64,000 nt of DNA from JTS-AC122 sp050246015 (GTDB lineage Bacteria > Planctomycetota > Phycisphaerae > Phycisphaerales > UBA1924). The notes under the pieces were generated by a model. That model was not told the origin of the DNA and searched no databases. It worked only from the letters and a program-made list of their open reading frames with translations. Each line of letters begins with the position of its first letter. Within the stretch, counting starts at the first letter, position 1. Where the stretch lies: the NCBI GenBank assembly GCA_050246015.1, contig JBFWWU010000008.1:124001-188000 (forward strand). The letters are read 5' to 3'. Shown in pieces: positions 1 to 7,900 of the stretch. The translations under genes were made by a program, and so were the position numbers.

Positions 1-1950
1 GGCGCTGGCGGCGCCGTCACCACCCCTCGCGCCACCACCGTCCAGAACGTCGTCGATCGAATCAACGCCGCCGGACTCGACGCCGGCACCCAGTACCTCT
101 CCGCCTCCATCTCCGCCGACGGCTCCGGCCTCACCCTCTCCGCCGCCGCCGGTTTCAACATCACCACCGTCGCCGACACCAGCGGCGCCGCCGCCGATCT
201 CGGGATCGCCTCCGCCTCCAACGCCCAGACCCTCACCGGCCGCCGCGTCATCGCCGCCATCAACTCCACGCTCACCGGCAACCTCCTCGGCGGGGCCGGC
301 CTCTCCGACGGATACATCGAGTTCAAACTCCGCGACGGCTCCACCCTCGACACCACCCTCGCCACCTCCGGCTCCGTCTCCGACATCCTCTCCCAACTCA
401 ACGCCATCAGCCCCTCCAAACTCCGCGCCTCCCTCGACGAAACCGGCACCGGATTCGTCCTCACCGATCTCACCACCGGCTCCGACACCTTCGGCATCAC
501 GGGCGGGGCCGCCGACTCCCTCGGCCTCGGCGGCGCGCCCGACGCCTCCGGCGCCGTCATCCGCTCCGACCGCCTCCAGCACCGCTACATCTCCCTGGGC
601 ACCGCCCTCTCATCCCTCAACGGCGGCAGCGGTGTCGGTACAGGCCGATTCACCATCACCGATTCCTCCGGCCTCCGCGCCACCGTCGATATCGCCAACG
701 ATTCACGCTCCGTCGGTGACGTCATCCAGGAAATCAACTCCCGAAACATCAACATCCGCGCCCGCATCAACGACAACGGCGACGGCATCCTCATCGAAGA
801 ACGCGACCCCCTCACCGGCGGGTCCGTCAAAATCAAAGTCCAGGACGATTCCGGCTCCGTCGCCTCCAATCTCCGCATCGCCGGCGAGGCCGCCGACAAC
901 GACACCCACAACTTCATCGACGGCTCCTTCGAACGCGTCGTCCAACTCGCCCCCGCCGATACCCTCGAATCCGTCGTCAGCAAGATCAACCAGGCACGCG
1001 CCGGCGTCTCCGCCACCATCATCAACGACGGCTCCTCCACCGCCCCCTTCCACCTCAGTCTCACCAGTACTCAAAGCGGCCGCGCCGGCCGCTTCACCGT
1101 CGCCAGCGCCGGCGCCGACCTGGGCCTCTCTCGCCTCTCCACCGGCACCGACGCCCGCGTCTTCTTCGGCTCCGGCGACCCCGCCTCCGCCGTCCTCCTT
1201 CAGAGTTCCACCAACCAGGTCGACAACGTCATCTCCGGCGTCACCATCGACCTCCACACCGTCTCGGCCTCTCCCGTCACCGTCAACGTCTCCACCGATA
1301 CCGCCGCCATCGAAGACGGCATCAACGCCTTCATCACCGCCTACAACGCCCTCATCGACCGCGTCAAGACCCTCACCGCCTACGACGCCGAGACCCAGCG
1401 CGCCGGCACCCTCCTGGGCGATTCCACCGTCGAACAGATCCGCCAGGACGTCTTCCGCACCGTCACCGGGCCCCCCGACGCCGTCAGCGGGCCCTACCAG
1501 AACCTCTCCCAGATCGGCATCGGTTTCAGCCGCACCGGCCAACTCGAACTCGACGCCGAACGCTTCCGCGCCGCCCTCGCCGAGAACCCCGACGCCGTCC
1601 GAGACCTCATCGCCGCTCGCGAGCAGCGCACCCCCGAGCCCGAAGAAATCCGGCCCGGCGTCTTCGTCAACAACTCCTCCCCGAGCGAGTTCACTTCCCT
1701 CGGCATCTTCGAGAAGATGGGGAAAATCGTCGAGAAGTACACCGACCGCATCGACGGCGTCCTCAGTCGGCGCAAGACCACCCTCGACCAGCAGATCAGG
1801 GCGCAGAACACGCGCATCTCCGACCTTGATGAACGCCTCGAACGCCGCCGCGCCGCCCTCCAGCGACAGTTCCAGTCCCTCGAATCCACCCTCGCGCAAC
1901 TTCAGTCCCAGCAATCCGCACTCGGAAGCCTCACCTCCCGCCTCGGATAG
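1..1950 (+). CDS. fliD: Flagellar hook-associated protein 2 (filament cap), 5' end missing
   Basis: FliD forms the cap at the filament tip and guides flagellin folding outside the cell. The reading frame is open from base 1 to the TAG at 1948-1950, giving 649 visible residues, so the start lies upstream of the window. Several Ser/Thr/Ala/Gly-rich repeats of flagellin-hook type are visible, for example TLESVVSKINQARAGVSATI near residue 320. The C-terminal 75 residues are heptad-rich (DERLERRRAALQRQFQSLES), as expected for the terminal coiled coil of FliD. The gene for the FliD-family partner FliS follows 78 bases downstream on the same strand, which supports the call. The protein is very Ala/Thr/Ser-rich with few bulky residues, as is common for surface filament proteins. 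Confidence 0.9.
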   Translation, partial: GAGGAVTTPRATTVQNVVDRINAAGLDAGTQYLSASISADGSGLTLSAAAGFNITTVADTSGAAADLGIASASNAQTLTGRRVIAAINSTLTGNLLGGAGLSDGYIEFKLRDGSTLDTTLATSGSVSDILSQLNAISPSKLRASLDETGTGFVLTDLTTGSDTFGITGGAADSLGLGGAPDASGAVIRSDRLQHRYISLGTALSSLNGGSGVGTGRFTITDSSGLRATVDIANDSRSVGDVIQEINSRNINIRARINDNGDGILIEERDPLTGGSVKIKVQDDSGSVASNLRIAGEAADNDTHNFIDGSFERVVQLAPADTLESVVSKINQARAGVSATIINDGSSTAPFHLSLTSTQSGRAGRFTVASAGADLGLSRLSTGTDARVFFGSGDPASAVLLQSSTNQVDNVISGVTIDLHTVSASPVTVNVSTDTAAIEDGINAFITAYNALIDRVKTLTAYDAETQRAGTLLGDSTVEQIRQDVFRTVTGPPDAVSGPYQNLSQIGIGFSRTGQLELDAERFRAALAENPDAVRDLIAAREQRTPEPEEIRPGVFVNNSSPSEFTSLGIFEKMGKIVEKYTDRIDGVLSRRKTTLDQQIRAQNTRISDLDERLERRRAALQRQFQSLESTLAQLQSQQSALGSLTSRLG

Positions 1951-2028
1951 CGCCGCCCGTCATCTCCCTCACTTCCCCCGCCGCGCCCACTAAGCAACTC
2001 CCCCTCAGGCTCCGATACATCCTCTCCG

Positions 2029-2487
2029 ATGGCTCAACTCAGCCCCAGCGCCCAGGCCTACCTCGCCAACAAGGTTCTCTCGGCTTCGCCCGAAGAACTC
2101 CGCTTGTTGCTCCTCGAAGGCGCCATCCGTTTCACCCGCTACGGCCGCGAGGGGCTCGCCAGAAAAGACTACGAAGCCTCCTACACCGGCTTCTCCCAGG
2201 CCCGAAACATCGTCATGGAACTCATCAACTCCATCAAGCCCGAAGTCTCCCCAGAACTCTGCTCCAAGATCAGCGGCGTCTACACCTTCATCTACACGCT
2301 CCTCATCGAAGCCGGCCACGAACGCAACATCGACAAGGCCGACAACGCCGTCCAACTCCTCGATTACGAGCGCGAAACCTGGGTGATGCTGATGGAAAAA
2401 CTCGCCGCCGAACGGACGGGCGCCCCCTCCGCCTCAGGCTCCCAGAGCGCCCCCAACAAGCCCGCCTCGTTCACATTCAGCGCCTGA
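2029..2487 (+). CDS. fliS: Flagellar export chaperone FliS
   Basis: FliS is a small cytoplasmic helical chaperone that binds flagellin C-termini and prevents early polymerisation. The 152-residue product starts AQLSPSAQAYLANKVLSASP, and the AY-x-x-N-x-V-x-x-A-x-P-x-E-L pattern with the following LLLLEGAIRF is the FliS N-terminal signature. The rest is predicted all-helical until a disordered Ala/Ser/Pro tail after about residue 125. Length is slightly above the usual 125-135. It directly follows fliD, the order seen in many flagellar clusters. No strong Shine-Dalgarno sequence precedes the ATG, so it may be read from the fliD transcript. Confidence 0.92.
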   Translation: MAQLSPSAQAYLANKVLSASPEELRLLLLEGAIRFTRYGREGLARKDYEASYTGFSQARNIVMELINSIKPEVSPELCSKISGVYTFIYTLLIEAGHERNIDKADNAVQLLDYERETWVMLMEKLAAERTGAPSASGSQSAPNKPASFTFSA

Positions 2488-2561
2488 CGTTCGCCCGATG
2501 CCTGGATGCCTGGATGCCTCGTGCCTCGATCCCTTCTTCTCCACCTCGCTCCCCACAGCGC

Positions 2562-3704
2562 TCATGAACGCCGCTCGGCGCACAACCTCACCGCCAGGTT
2601 TTCAAACACGAACTGCATGTTGACGTTCGTCCCGAGTTCCTCCTCGGCCTGCGCGATCGCGTCGATCGACGACACGCACCTTCCCACGCCAGGCCCACCC
2701 GTCCCGCTCGCCGACGCCGACAGCCTCCCCCGGTAGTGCTCCCCCAGATACCCAAGCAGCCGCCGCGCCCAGGCCTTGTTCGCCGCGTCCTTGCTCGCCT
2801 CCGGGTACCGCTTCACCCACGCCGCCGCCTGCCCATCCACCAGGTGGTGCATCGTCGGCCCGAACTGCACCGCGTACCGCCCCTCCTCGGCGCCGCTCAG
2901 CAGCGGCCGCAGCGACTCGTCCCACTTCAGCAGTTCATGCTCCAGCGCCAGCCGCACCATCCCCGGCGCGCCGGCGCCAAACCTCACCAGCCACTGCTCC
3001 TCATCCGCCCCCACCGACATCCCCTCCCGCTTCATCCACCCCCGCATCCTCCCGTCGCTCAGCGGCGAAAACTGCACCCGCTGACACCGGCTCCGGATCG
3101 TCGGCAGCAGCCGATCCTCGATCGACGTCACCAGCACGATTACCGTCCCCGCCGGCGGCTCCTCCAGCGTCTTGAGCAGCACGTTCTGCGACGCCGCGTT
3201 CAGCAACTCCGCCTCGTCGATGATGAACACCTTCCCCGCGATCGACTCCCCGATCCGCACCCGCGTCCGCGACGCCGGCTCCGTCAGAAACTCCTCCACG
3301 ACCTCCTTCGGGATCGAGATCTGCTTCTGATCCCTCACCCGGTCGTTCCGGCTCACCCGCGCCAGTTCCTTCGTCACCACGTGGAAATCTGGATGCGTCC
3401 CCGCCCGCATCAACCGCTGCGTCGCCCCATCCGGGTCCGACGCCAGCCGCCCGGCCAGGTCCGCCGACAGATCCGTGTCCAGAAGCATCGCGGCAAACGC
3501 CACCGCCGTCGTGAACTTCCCGACGCCCTGCGGGCCCGAGAAAATCCACGCGTGATGCAGCCGGCCCCCGCTCAGCGCCGAGCGCAGCGTCCTCACCGCC
3601 GCCTCCTGCCCGATGATCTCATCCAGCGACAGGACCTCCCGCCCCGCGCCGGCCGCCCCTGCGCCGCCCGGCTCATCAACGTGTGATCGCTTCTTCGTTG
3701 CCAT
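2562..3704 (-). CDS. holB: DNA polymerase III delta' subunit-like clamp-loader ATPase
   Basis: A 380-residue AAA+ protein of the clamp-loader family. From the ATG at 3704, the opening LDEIIGQ is followed by a Walker A-like GPQGVGKF (about residues 57-63), a DEAE Walker B inside FIIDEAELLNAASQNVLLK, and the SRC motif (TIRSRCQRV), which is diagnostic of delta'/gamma subunits. The Walker A ends in Phe instead of Ser/Thr, and the four zinc-binding cysteines of many family members are absent, so ATP hydrolysis is doubtful, as is usual for delta'. Upstream in-frame ATGs exist at 3710 and 3728. I chose 3704 because a TACGCT box lies exactly 8 bases before it and no Shine-Dalgarno sequence is seen. 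It converges on fliS and is not in an operon with it. Confidence 0.85.
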   Translation of the reverse strand: MATKKRSHVDEPGGAGAAGAGREVLSLDEIIGQEAAVRTLRSALSGGRLHHAWIFSGPQGVGKFTTAVAFAAMLLDTDLSADLAGRLASDPDGATQRLMRAGTHPDFHVVTKELARVSRNDRVRDQKQISIPKEVVEEFLTEPASRTRVRIGESIAGKVFIIDEAELLNAASQNVLLKTLEEPPAGTVIVLVTSIEDRLLPTIRSRCQRVQFSPLSDGRMRGWMKREGMSVGADEEQWLVRFGAGAPGMVRLALEHELLKWDESLRPLLSGAEEGRYAVQFGPTMHHLVDGQAAAWVKRYPEASKDAANKAWARRLLGYLGEHYRGRLSASASGTGGPGVGRCVSSIDAIAQAEEELGTNVNMQFVFENLAVRLCAERRS

Positions 3705-3712
3705 GCTCATCC

Positions 3713-3718
3713 AGCGTA
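3713..3718 (-). promoter_or_regulatory. -10-like TACGCT box, 8 bases before holB start
   Basis: On the reverse strand TACGCT is followed by 8 bases and then the ATG at 3704. No Shine-Dalgarno sequence lies between. With transcription starting about 7 bases after the -10 box, the mRNA would begin at or near the start codon. No convincing -35 element is seen. This is one of a series of such boxes in the window. Confidence 0.45.
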
Positions 3719-3851
3719 CGCCTTCCATCCCCCCCGGTCGCCGCCCCTCTCACCCATCCCCCCACCGCCGCCCGGTGGCACACTCGCAACTCCCCTCCCT
3801 ATGCTTCGCCCTGTTTCCGTTCACTAACTTTCTCGCACCCGGGCGCTCGTC

Positions 3852-4325
3852 GTGATTGAGATTCGCCGCATCTCCATGGCCGATCCTCTCTACCCGCAGG
3901 AGTGCGCCCTGCGCGAGGACGTCCTGCTCCGCCCCATCGGGTACGACATCGAACGCTTCAAACGCGAGTTCGGCGTCGAAGACAAGTTCGAGCACTTCGT
4001 CGCCGTCTTCGACCACCCCTCTGGCCCCCGCGTCGTCGGGTGCGCCACCCTCCTGCCCAACTACCCCGACCCCGGCGCCGGCAAACTCATGCAGATGGCC
4101 GTCAACCGGCAACGACAGGGCGAAGGCATCGGCCGCTCCCTCGTCGTCGCCGTCGAACGCCGCGCCTTCGGCGAGATCGGCCTCCGCGAACTCTTTTGCC
4201 ACGCACGCGACACCGCCTTCGGCTTCTATGAACAACTCGGCTGGCAGTTCGATTCCGACACCTTCATGGAAGCCGGCGTCCCACACCGTCGCATGGTCAT
4301 GCGCCTCCCCGACTCCGCTGAATAA
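3852..4325 (+). CDS. GNAT family N-acetyltransferase
   Basis: A 157-residue single-domain acetyltransferase. The GNAT core is clear: an acidic strand region, CATLLPNYPDPGAGKLMQMAV (beta4), then the acetyl-CoA pyrophosphate-binding loop QRQGEGIGRSL (about residues 87-97, matching Q/R-x-x-G-x-G/A), then the motif B helix ending in FYEQLGWQ. The substrate cannot be told from sequence. The LFCHARDTAFGFYEQLGW segment resembles the ElaA/YjdJ-like GNAT group (inference). The start is GTG, with no Shine-Dalgarno sequence and no close -10 box. A stable hairpin follows 27 bases after the stop. Confidence 0.85.
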   Translation: MIEIRRISMADPLYPQECALREDVLLRPIGYDIERFKREFGVEDKFEHFVAVFDHPSGPRVVGCATLLPNYPDPGAGKLMQMAVNRQRQGEGIGRSLVVAVERRAFGEIGLRELFCHARDTAFGFYEQLGWQFDSDTFMEAGVPHRRMVMRLPDSAE

Positions 4326-4352
4326 GCGCTCCCCCCACTCCCAGCCTAGTGG

Positions 4353-4371
4353 AACGGGCGTCCCGCCCGTT
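4353..4371 (+). terminator. Hairpin after the GNAT gene, possible weak terminator
   Basis: AACGGGCG and CGCCCGTT form a perfect 8-bp stem around the loop TCC, followed by TTCTTCC-like sequence without a full U tract. The unit resembles a GC palindrome that recurs between planctomycete genes (from memory, not checked), so it may be a dispersed repeat rather than a true terminator. Confidence 0.4.
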
Positions 4372-4377
4372 TCTTCC

Positions 4378-4757
4378 GGCGGGTGGCCCCGGATGGCGTG
4401 TAGATGTGCATGCGTGCCACCGATCGCGGCTTTTGAGCGATCGGTGTCTCTGGCAGTGCTGACCCTGCCTTCGTCGACGTGCCACGGCTTAACTGCGTTT
4501 GAGTCAAGCCGTGTCTTGGGCCTGTCACCCCTCCTCCCCGCGGCTTGCCCTGTACACTTCGTCCCCAGGCGGGTGGCCCCGGATGGCGTGTAGATGTGCA
4601 TGCGTGCCACCGATCGCGGCTTTTGAGCAATCGGTGTCTCTGGCAGTGCTGACCCTGCCTTCGTCGACGTGCCACGGCTTAACTGCGTTTGAGTCAAGCC
4701 GTGTCTTGGGCTTGTCACCCCTCCTCCCCGCGGCTTGCCCTGTACACTTCGTCCCCA
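4378..4757. repeat. Tandem duplication of a 190-bp unit upstream of coaB
   Basis: Bases 4378-4567 and 4568-4757 are direct copies with only two differences that I can find (gagcgatcgg/gagcaatcgg and gggcctgtc/gggcttgtc). Each copy holds an 8-bp hairpin CCGATCGC/GCGATCGG, broken in copy 2 by one of the changes. Each also holds a 12-bp stem CACGGCTTAACT/AGTCAAGCCGTG with one mismatch and a 7-base loop, and a TACACT box near its right end. Neither copy has a credible gene. The near-identity points to a recent duplication that doubled the coaB promoter region. Confidence 0.92.
4743..4748 (+). promoter_or_regulatory. -10-like TACACT box for coaB (second copy)
   Basis: TACACT lies 21 bases before the coaB ATG. 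The same box occurs at 4553-4558 in the first repeat copy, so two start points 190 bases apart are possible. No clear -35 element is seen. Confidence 0.35.
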
Positions 4758-4769
4758 GCCTTCCGAACC

Positions 4770-5429
4770 ATGGCTCCCCTGCACCTCCTCATCACCGCCG
4801 GACCCACCCACGAACCCATCGACCAGGTCCGCTTCATCGGCAACCGCTCTTCCGGACGTCTCGGCGTCGCGCTCGCCGACGAAGCCGCCCGCCGCGGCCA
4901 CCGTGTCACCCTCCTCCTCGGCCCCGTCGCGCTCCTCCCAGCCGACCCCGCCGTCTCTCTCCACCGTTTCCGAACCACAAGCGACTTGGACACGCTCATG
5001 TCGGCCCACGTCCCCGCTTGCGATGCCCTCATCATGGCCGCCGCGGTCGCCGATTTCAGACCCAGGCTCCTCCAGCGCCCGGACGCCGCCGCCGGCAAAA
5101 TCAAGCGCGGCGACCAGCCCCTTGTCCTGGAACTCGAACCCACCCCCGACCTGCTCGCCAAGGCCGCCTCGCTTCGCGCCACCAGCCAGTTGTTCGTCGG
5201 CTTCGCCCTCGAACCGCGCGATCGCCTGCGCGAGTCCGCCCTCTCCAAACTCGAACGCAAAGACCTCGACATGGTTGTCGCGAATCCTCTGGAAACCATG
5301 GATGCCGACACCATCGATGCCACCGTCTTCTGCCGTGACGGTTCCAGCGTCCAAACGGACGGCCCCATCCTGAAATCCCAGTTTGCCGGCTGGCTTCTCG
5401 ACGTCGTGCAAGCCGCGCGCCGCCGCTGA
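4770..5429 (+). CDS. coaB: Stand-alone phosphopantothenate-cysteine ligase domain (CoaB)
   Basis: The 219-residue product matches the CoaB half of the usual CoaBC fusion. CoaB joins 4'-phosphopantothenate to cysteine using a nucleotide triphosphate in coenzyme A synthesis. Diagnostic pieces are ITAGPTHEPIDQVRFIGNRS near the N-terminus (family consensus TAGGTxEPID..R.I.N.SSG), AAAVADFRP around residue 90, and KIKRG just after it. The family's lysine-containing K-x-K segment is therefore present. No CoaC flavoprotein domain is fused or adjacent, so decarboxylation must be encoded elsewhere. The start was set at the ATG that begins the conserved fold. An upstream in-frame start at 4689 lies in the repeat and is not credible. 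Confidence 0.88.
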   Translation: MAPLHLLITAGPTHEPIDQVRFIGNRSSGRLGVALADEAARRGHRVTLLLGPVALLPADPAVSLHRFRTTSDLDTLMSAHVPACDALIMAAAVADFRPRLLQRPDAAAGKIKRGDQPLVLELEPTPDLLAKAASLRATSQLFVGFALEPRDRLRESALSKLERKDLDMVVANPLETMDADTIDATVFCRDGSSVQTDGPILKSQFAGWLLDVVQAARRR

Positions 5430-5538
5430 CCCGCGCCTGCGAACGCACAGCGAACGACTTTTCGCGAATCTCTCGCCTGTTCGCCGTCGAAAACCGGTAC
5501 ACTGCGCCTCTGGGTCCGGGGGCTCTCGCTAGATCATC

Positions 5539-6315
5539 ATGAGCGACGTTCTCCCCACGCCATTGCCTCAGCGGCGCGCGTACCGCTACTACGACCTGGT
5601 CATGGCCGGCTTTGTCACCGTCCTGCTCTGCTCCAACCTCATCGGGCCCGGAAAATCCTGCGCCATCGACCTGGGCGTCGGCATCGTGCCCGACTTCAAG
5701 AGCGGCGAGGGGCTCGTCTTCTCTTCCCTGCTCGTCTTTGGAGCCGGGAACATCTTTTTCCCCATCAGTTACATCTTCGGCGATGTCCTCACCGAGGTCT
5801 ACGGCTACGCGCGGGCCCGCAAAGTCATCTGGGCCGGGTTCGGCGCCATGATCTTCGCCACCATCATGTCGCAGGTCATCATCGCCCTGCCCATCAACCA
5901 CGCCGAGCCCTACAACCAGGTCATCGTCCCCGCCATTGAAACCGTTTTCGGGAACACCTGGCGCATCGTCGTCGCGTCCATGCTCGCCTTCTGGGTCGGC
6001 GACTTCGCCAACAGTTTCGTCCTGGCCAAGATGAAAGTTCTCACGCGCGGGCGCTTCCTGTGGACACGCACCATCGGCTCCACCATCGTCGGCCAGGGCG
6101 TGGACAGCATGCTCTTCTACCCCATCGCTTTCGCGGGAATCTGGGATAGCCAGACGCTCCTGAAAGTTTCCATTTTCAACTGGATTTTTAAGGTTTTGAT
6201 TGAAGTCGTGATGACTCCGGCCACATACTGGCTCTGCAACCGCCTCAAACGCGCCGAGCATGAAGATTTTTACGACCTCAAGACCAACTTCACGCCGTTT
6301 TCGTTGAAAGACTAA
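5539..6315 (+). CDS. yhhQ: Queuosine precursor transporter, YhhQ/VUT family membrane protein
   Basis: A 258-residue integral membrane protein with about six hydrophobic segments. The opening DLVMAGFVTVLLCSNLIG, the segment ISYIFGDVLTEVYGYARAR and the later FANSFVLAKMK are typical of the YhhQ (DUF165) family, which imports queuosine precursors such as preQ0/preQ1 in characterised members. Function here is inferred from family membership. The gene stands between coaB and the sigma factor with gaps on both sides and is probably transcribed alone. A TACACT box at 5498-5503, 35 bases before the ATG, is a possible -10. No queuosine biosynthesis gene is in view. Confidence 0.85.
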   Translation: MSDVLPTPLPQRRAYRYYDLVMAGFVTVLLCSNLIGPGKSCAIDLGVGIVPDFKSGEGLVFSSLLVFGAGNIFFPISYIFGDVLTEVYGYARARKVIWAGFGAMIFATIMSQVIIALPINHAEPYNQVIVPAIETVFGNTWRIVVASMLAFWVGDFANSFVLAKMKVLTRGRFLWTRTIGSTIVGQGVDSMLFYPIAFAGIWDSQTLLKVSIFNWIFKVLIEVVMTPATYWLCNRLKRAEHEDFYDLKTNFTPFSLKD

Positions 6316-6686
6316 CCGCGGCGTCCGCCCCGATCGCATTGAACTGAGCGTCACCAGACATTGTGACCATCGAGAGTGGTGATTCTCAGCCAATCGCGGA
6401 TTCCGCTGCAACACGTTTCGCGCCCGTCCGTTCTCCTTCTGACTGAGTTCTCTCGCGTGCATGACTGGCCGATAACATCAAGATTGCGTTCACGGACATC
6501 GGTCGTGGAAACAGAACGACTTGGCGCGGTACGATTGCGCCATGTCGGCCCATGGGCCTTAAGCCCCACACCCCATCGGTCGATGCAACCACAGGCAGCC
6601 GGGAAACGAACTGGAAGGGTGTCGCCCTGTTCTGTCATGGGCGACATGCTTCTCGGGCGATTCTCGCCAATCGAAGGTAACCGATC
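6316..6686. other. 371-bp gap with no recognisable gene, upstream of the sigma factor
   Basis: No reading frame here looks protein-like. A ggtacgattgcgcc stretch near 6528-6541 resembles the -10 boxes seen before other genes (TACGAT) and could start a leader of about 140 bases for the sigma factor. I see no terminator or repeat. Confidence 0.5.
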
Positions 6687-7646
6687 GTGCGTGCACTGAA
6701 GGTTTCGGTCACAACCGCTCGCGGCGAGCTGCAGACAGGGCTGCAACTCTACCTGAAGCAGATCAACGAAACCCCGCTCTTGTCGGCCGACGAGGAGAAG
6801 CAACTCGGCTGGTCCATCATCAACGACAACTGCCCCGCCGCCCGCGAGCGCATGATCCGCGCCAACCTCCGCCTGGTCGTCTCCATCGCCAAGAACTACG
6901 TCAACCGCGGCCTGGCCCTCCAGGACCTGATCGAAGAAGGCAACGTCGGCCTCCTGCGCGCCGTCGAAGGGTTCGACCCGGCCCAGGGCGCGCGGTTCAG
7001 CACCTACGCGTCGTGGTGGATCAAGCAGGCCATCAAGCGCGCGCTCATCAACGCCGTGCAGCCGATCCACGTCCCGGCGTACATGGTCGAACTCATCGCG
7101 AAGTGGAAGCAATCCTCCCAGAAACTCGAAAAGGGACTGGGGCGCCAGCCGACGCTGCAGGAACTCGCCGACGAGATGCAGATGCCGCTCAAGAAGATGC
7201 GCATCATCAAGCGCGCGGTCAAGGCCTTCCGCTCCCCGGCGCAGGCCCCGCTCGACGAAAGCGGCGAGGTGATGAACCTGGGCGACCTCCTGGCCGACGA
7301 ACGCAACGGCACCCCCGAAGACTGCATCTTCAAGGACGACGAACTCCGCACCATCTGGCGCCTCCTCGACGCGATCGACGAGCGCGAGGCGCGCATCCTC
7401 CGCCTCCGGTTCGGGCTCGACGGGCAGGAGCCGCTGACGCTCAAGCAGATCTCGGATGAAATCGGCATCAGCCGCGAGCGGGTGCGCCAGATCGCCGACG
7501 AAGCCCTCGCCAAACTCAACGCCCAGGTCAACGACGACCAGCCCAGCCGGTTCTTCCGCGAGAACCGGGCCGCGCTGCTGGACGACGGCGAAGAGAACCA
7601 CCCGAAGCGCGCGCCCAAGCGCCGCGTCCGCCGCATGGCGGGCTGA
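6687..7646 (+). CDS. RNA polymerase sigma factor, sigma-70 family (RpoD-like, group 1/2)
   Basis: A 319-residue sigma-70 protein without the long region 1.1 of a housekeeping RpoD. Region 1.2 (LQLYLKQINETPLLSADEEK) is followed by region 2 with LRLVVSIAKNYVNRG, the core-binding LQDLIEEGNVGLLRAV and the -10-recognising FSTYASWWIKQAIKRAL. Region 3 comes next, then region 4.2 with the helix-turn-helix LTLKQISDEIGISRERVRQI. All key parts are intact, so it should recognise standard -35/-10 promoters. The short N-terminus suggests a group 2 (RpoS/SigB-like) factor, but in planctomycetes such a short protein could also be a main factor. The start is GTG. The tail after region 4 is basic (KRAPKRRVRRMAG). 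Confidence 0.93.
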   Translation: MRALKVSVTTARGELQTGLQLYLKQINETPLLSADEEKQLGWSIINDNCPAARERMIRANLRLVVSIAKNYVNRGLALQDLIEEGNVGLLRAVEGFDPAQGARFSTYASWWIKQAIKRALINAVQPIHVPAYMVELIAKWKQSSQKLEKGLGRQPTLQELADEMQMPLKKMRIIKRAVKAFRSPAQAPLDESGEVMNLGDLLADERNGTPEDCIFKDDELRTIWRLLDAIDEREARILRLRFGLDGQEPLTLKQISDEIGISRERVRQIADEALAKLNAQVNDDQPSRFFRENRAALLDDGEENHPKRAPKRRVRRMAG

Positions 7647-7802
7647 GCGCCCCGGACCACATTCCCTCCCCCCCGACCTTGACCTACGCCCGCGTGCCGA
7701 ACGCAAGGCGCGTGTGCTACCGCGCTGGCCGCGGACTCTGGGTAACACCCCTGTAACTCCCCCCATCGACGCGGCGACCGGGATACCCGTTCACCTTCCT
7801 CG

Positions 7803-7811
7803 TGGTATAAC
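7803..7811 (+). promoter_or_regulatory. Extended -10 promoter candidate for the secretin gene
   Basis: TGGTATAAC matches the extended -10 form TGnTATAAT in all but the last base. It lies 89 bases before the secretin ATG. No TTGACA-like -35 box is found at normal spacing, as expected for an extended -10 promoter. Confidence 0.4.
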
Positions 7812-7900
7812 TGTGCGCCGCCGACGCGAAACGCCGAGGGAACTCCCGTACGCTTGCGACGATCGGCTCGCCGACTTCAACCCGACGGAGGTTCCTGCGC

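Noticed and set aside
3750..5411. Long reverse-strand reading frame through the GNAT gene, the tandem repeat and coaB
   Set aside because: It is antisense to two well-supported genes and its translation is low complexity. High-GC DNA gives such frames by chance.
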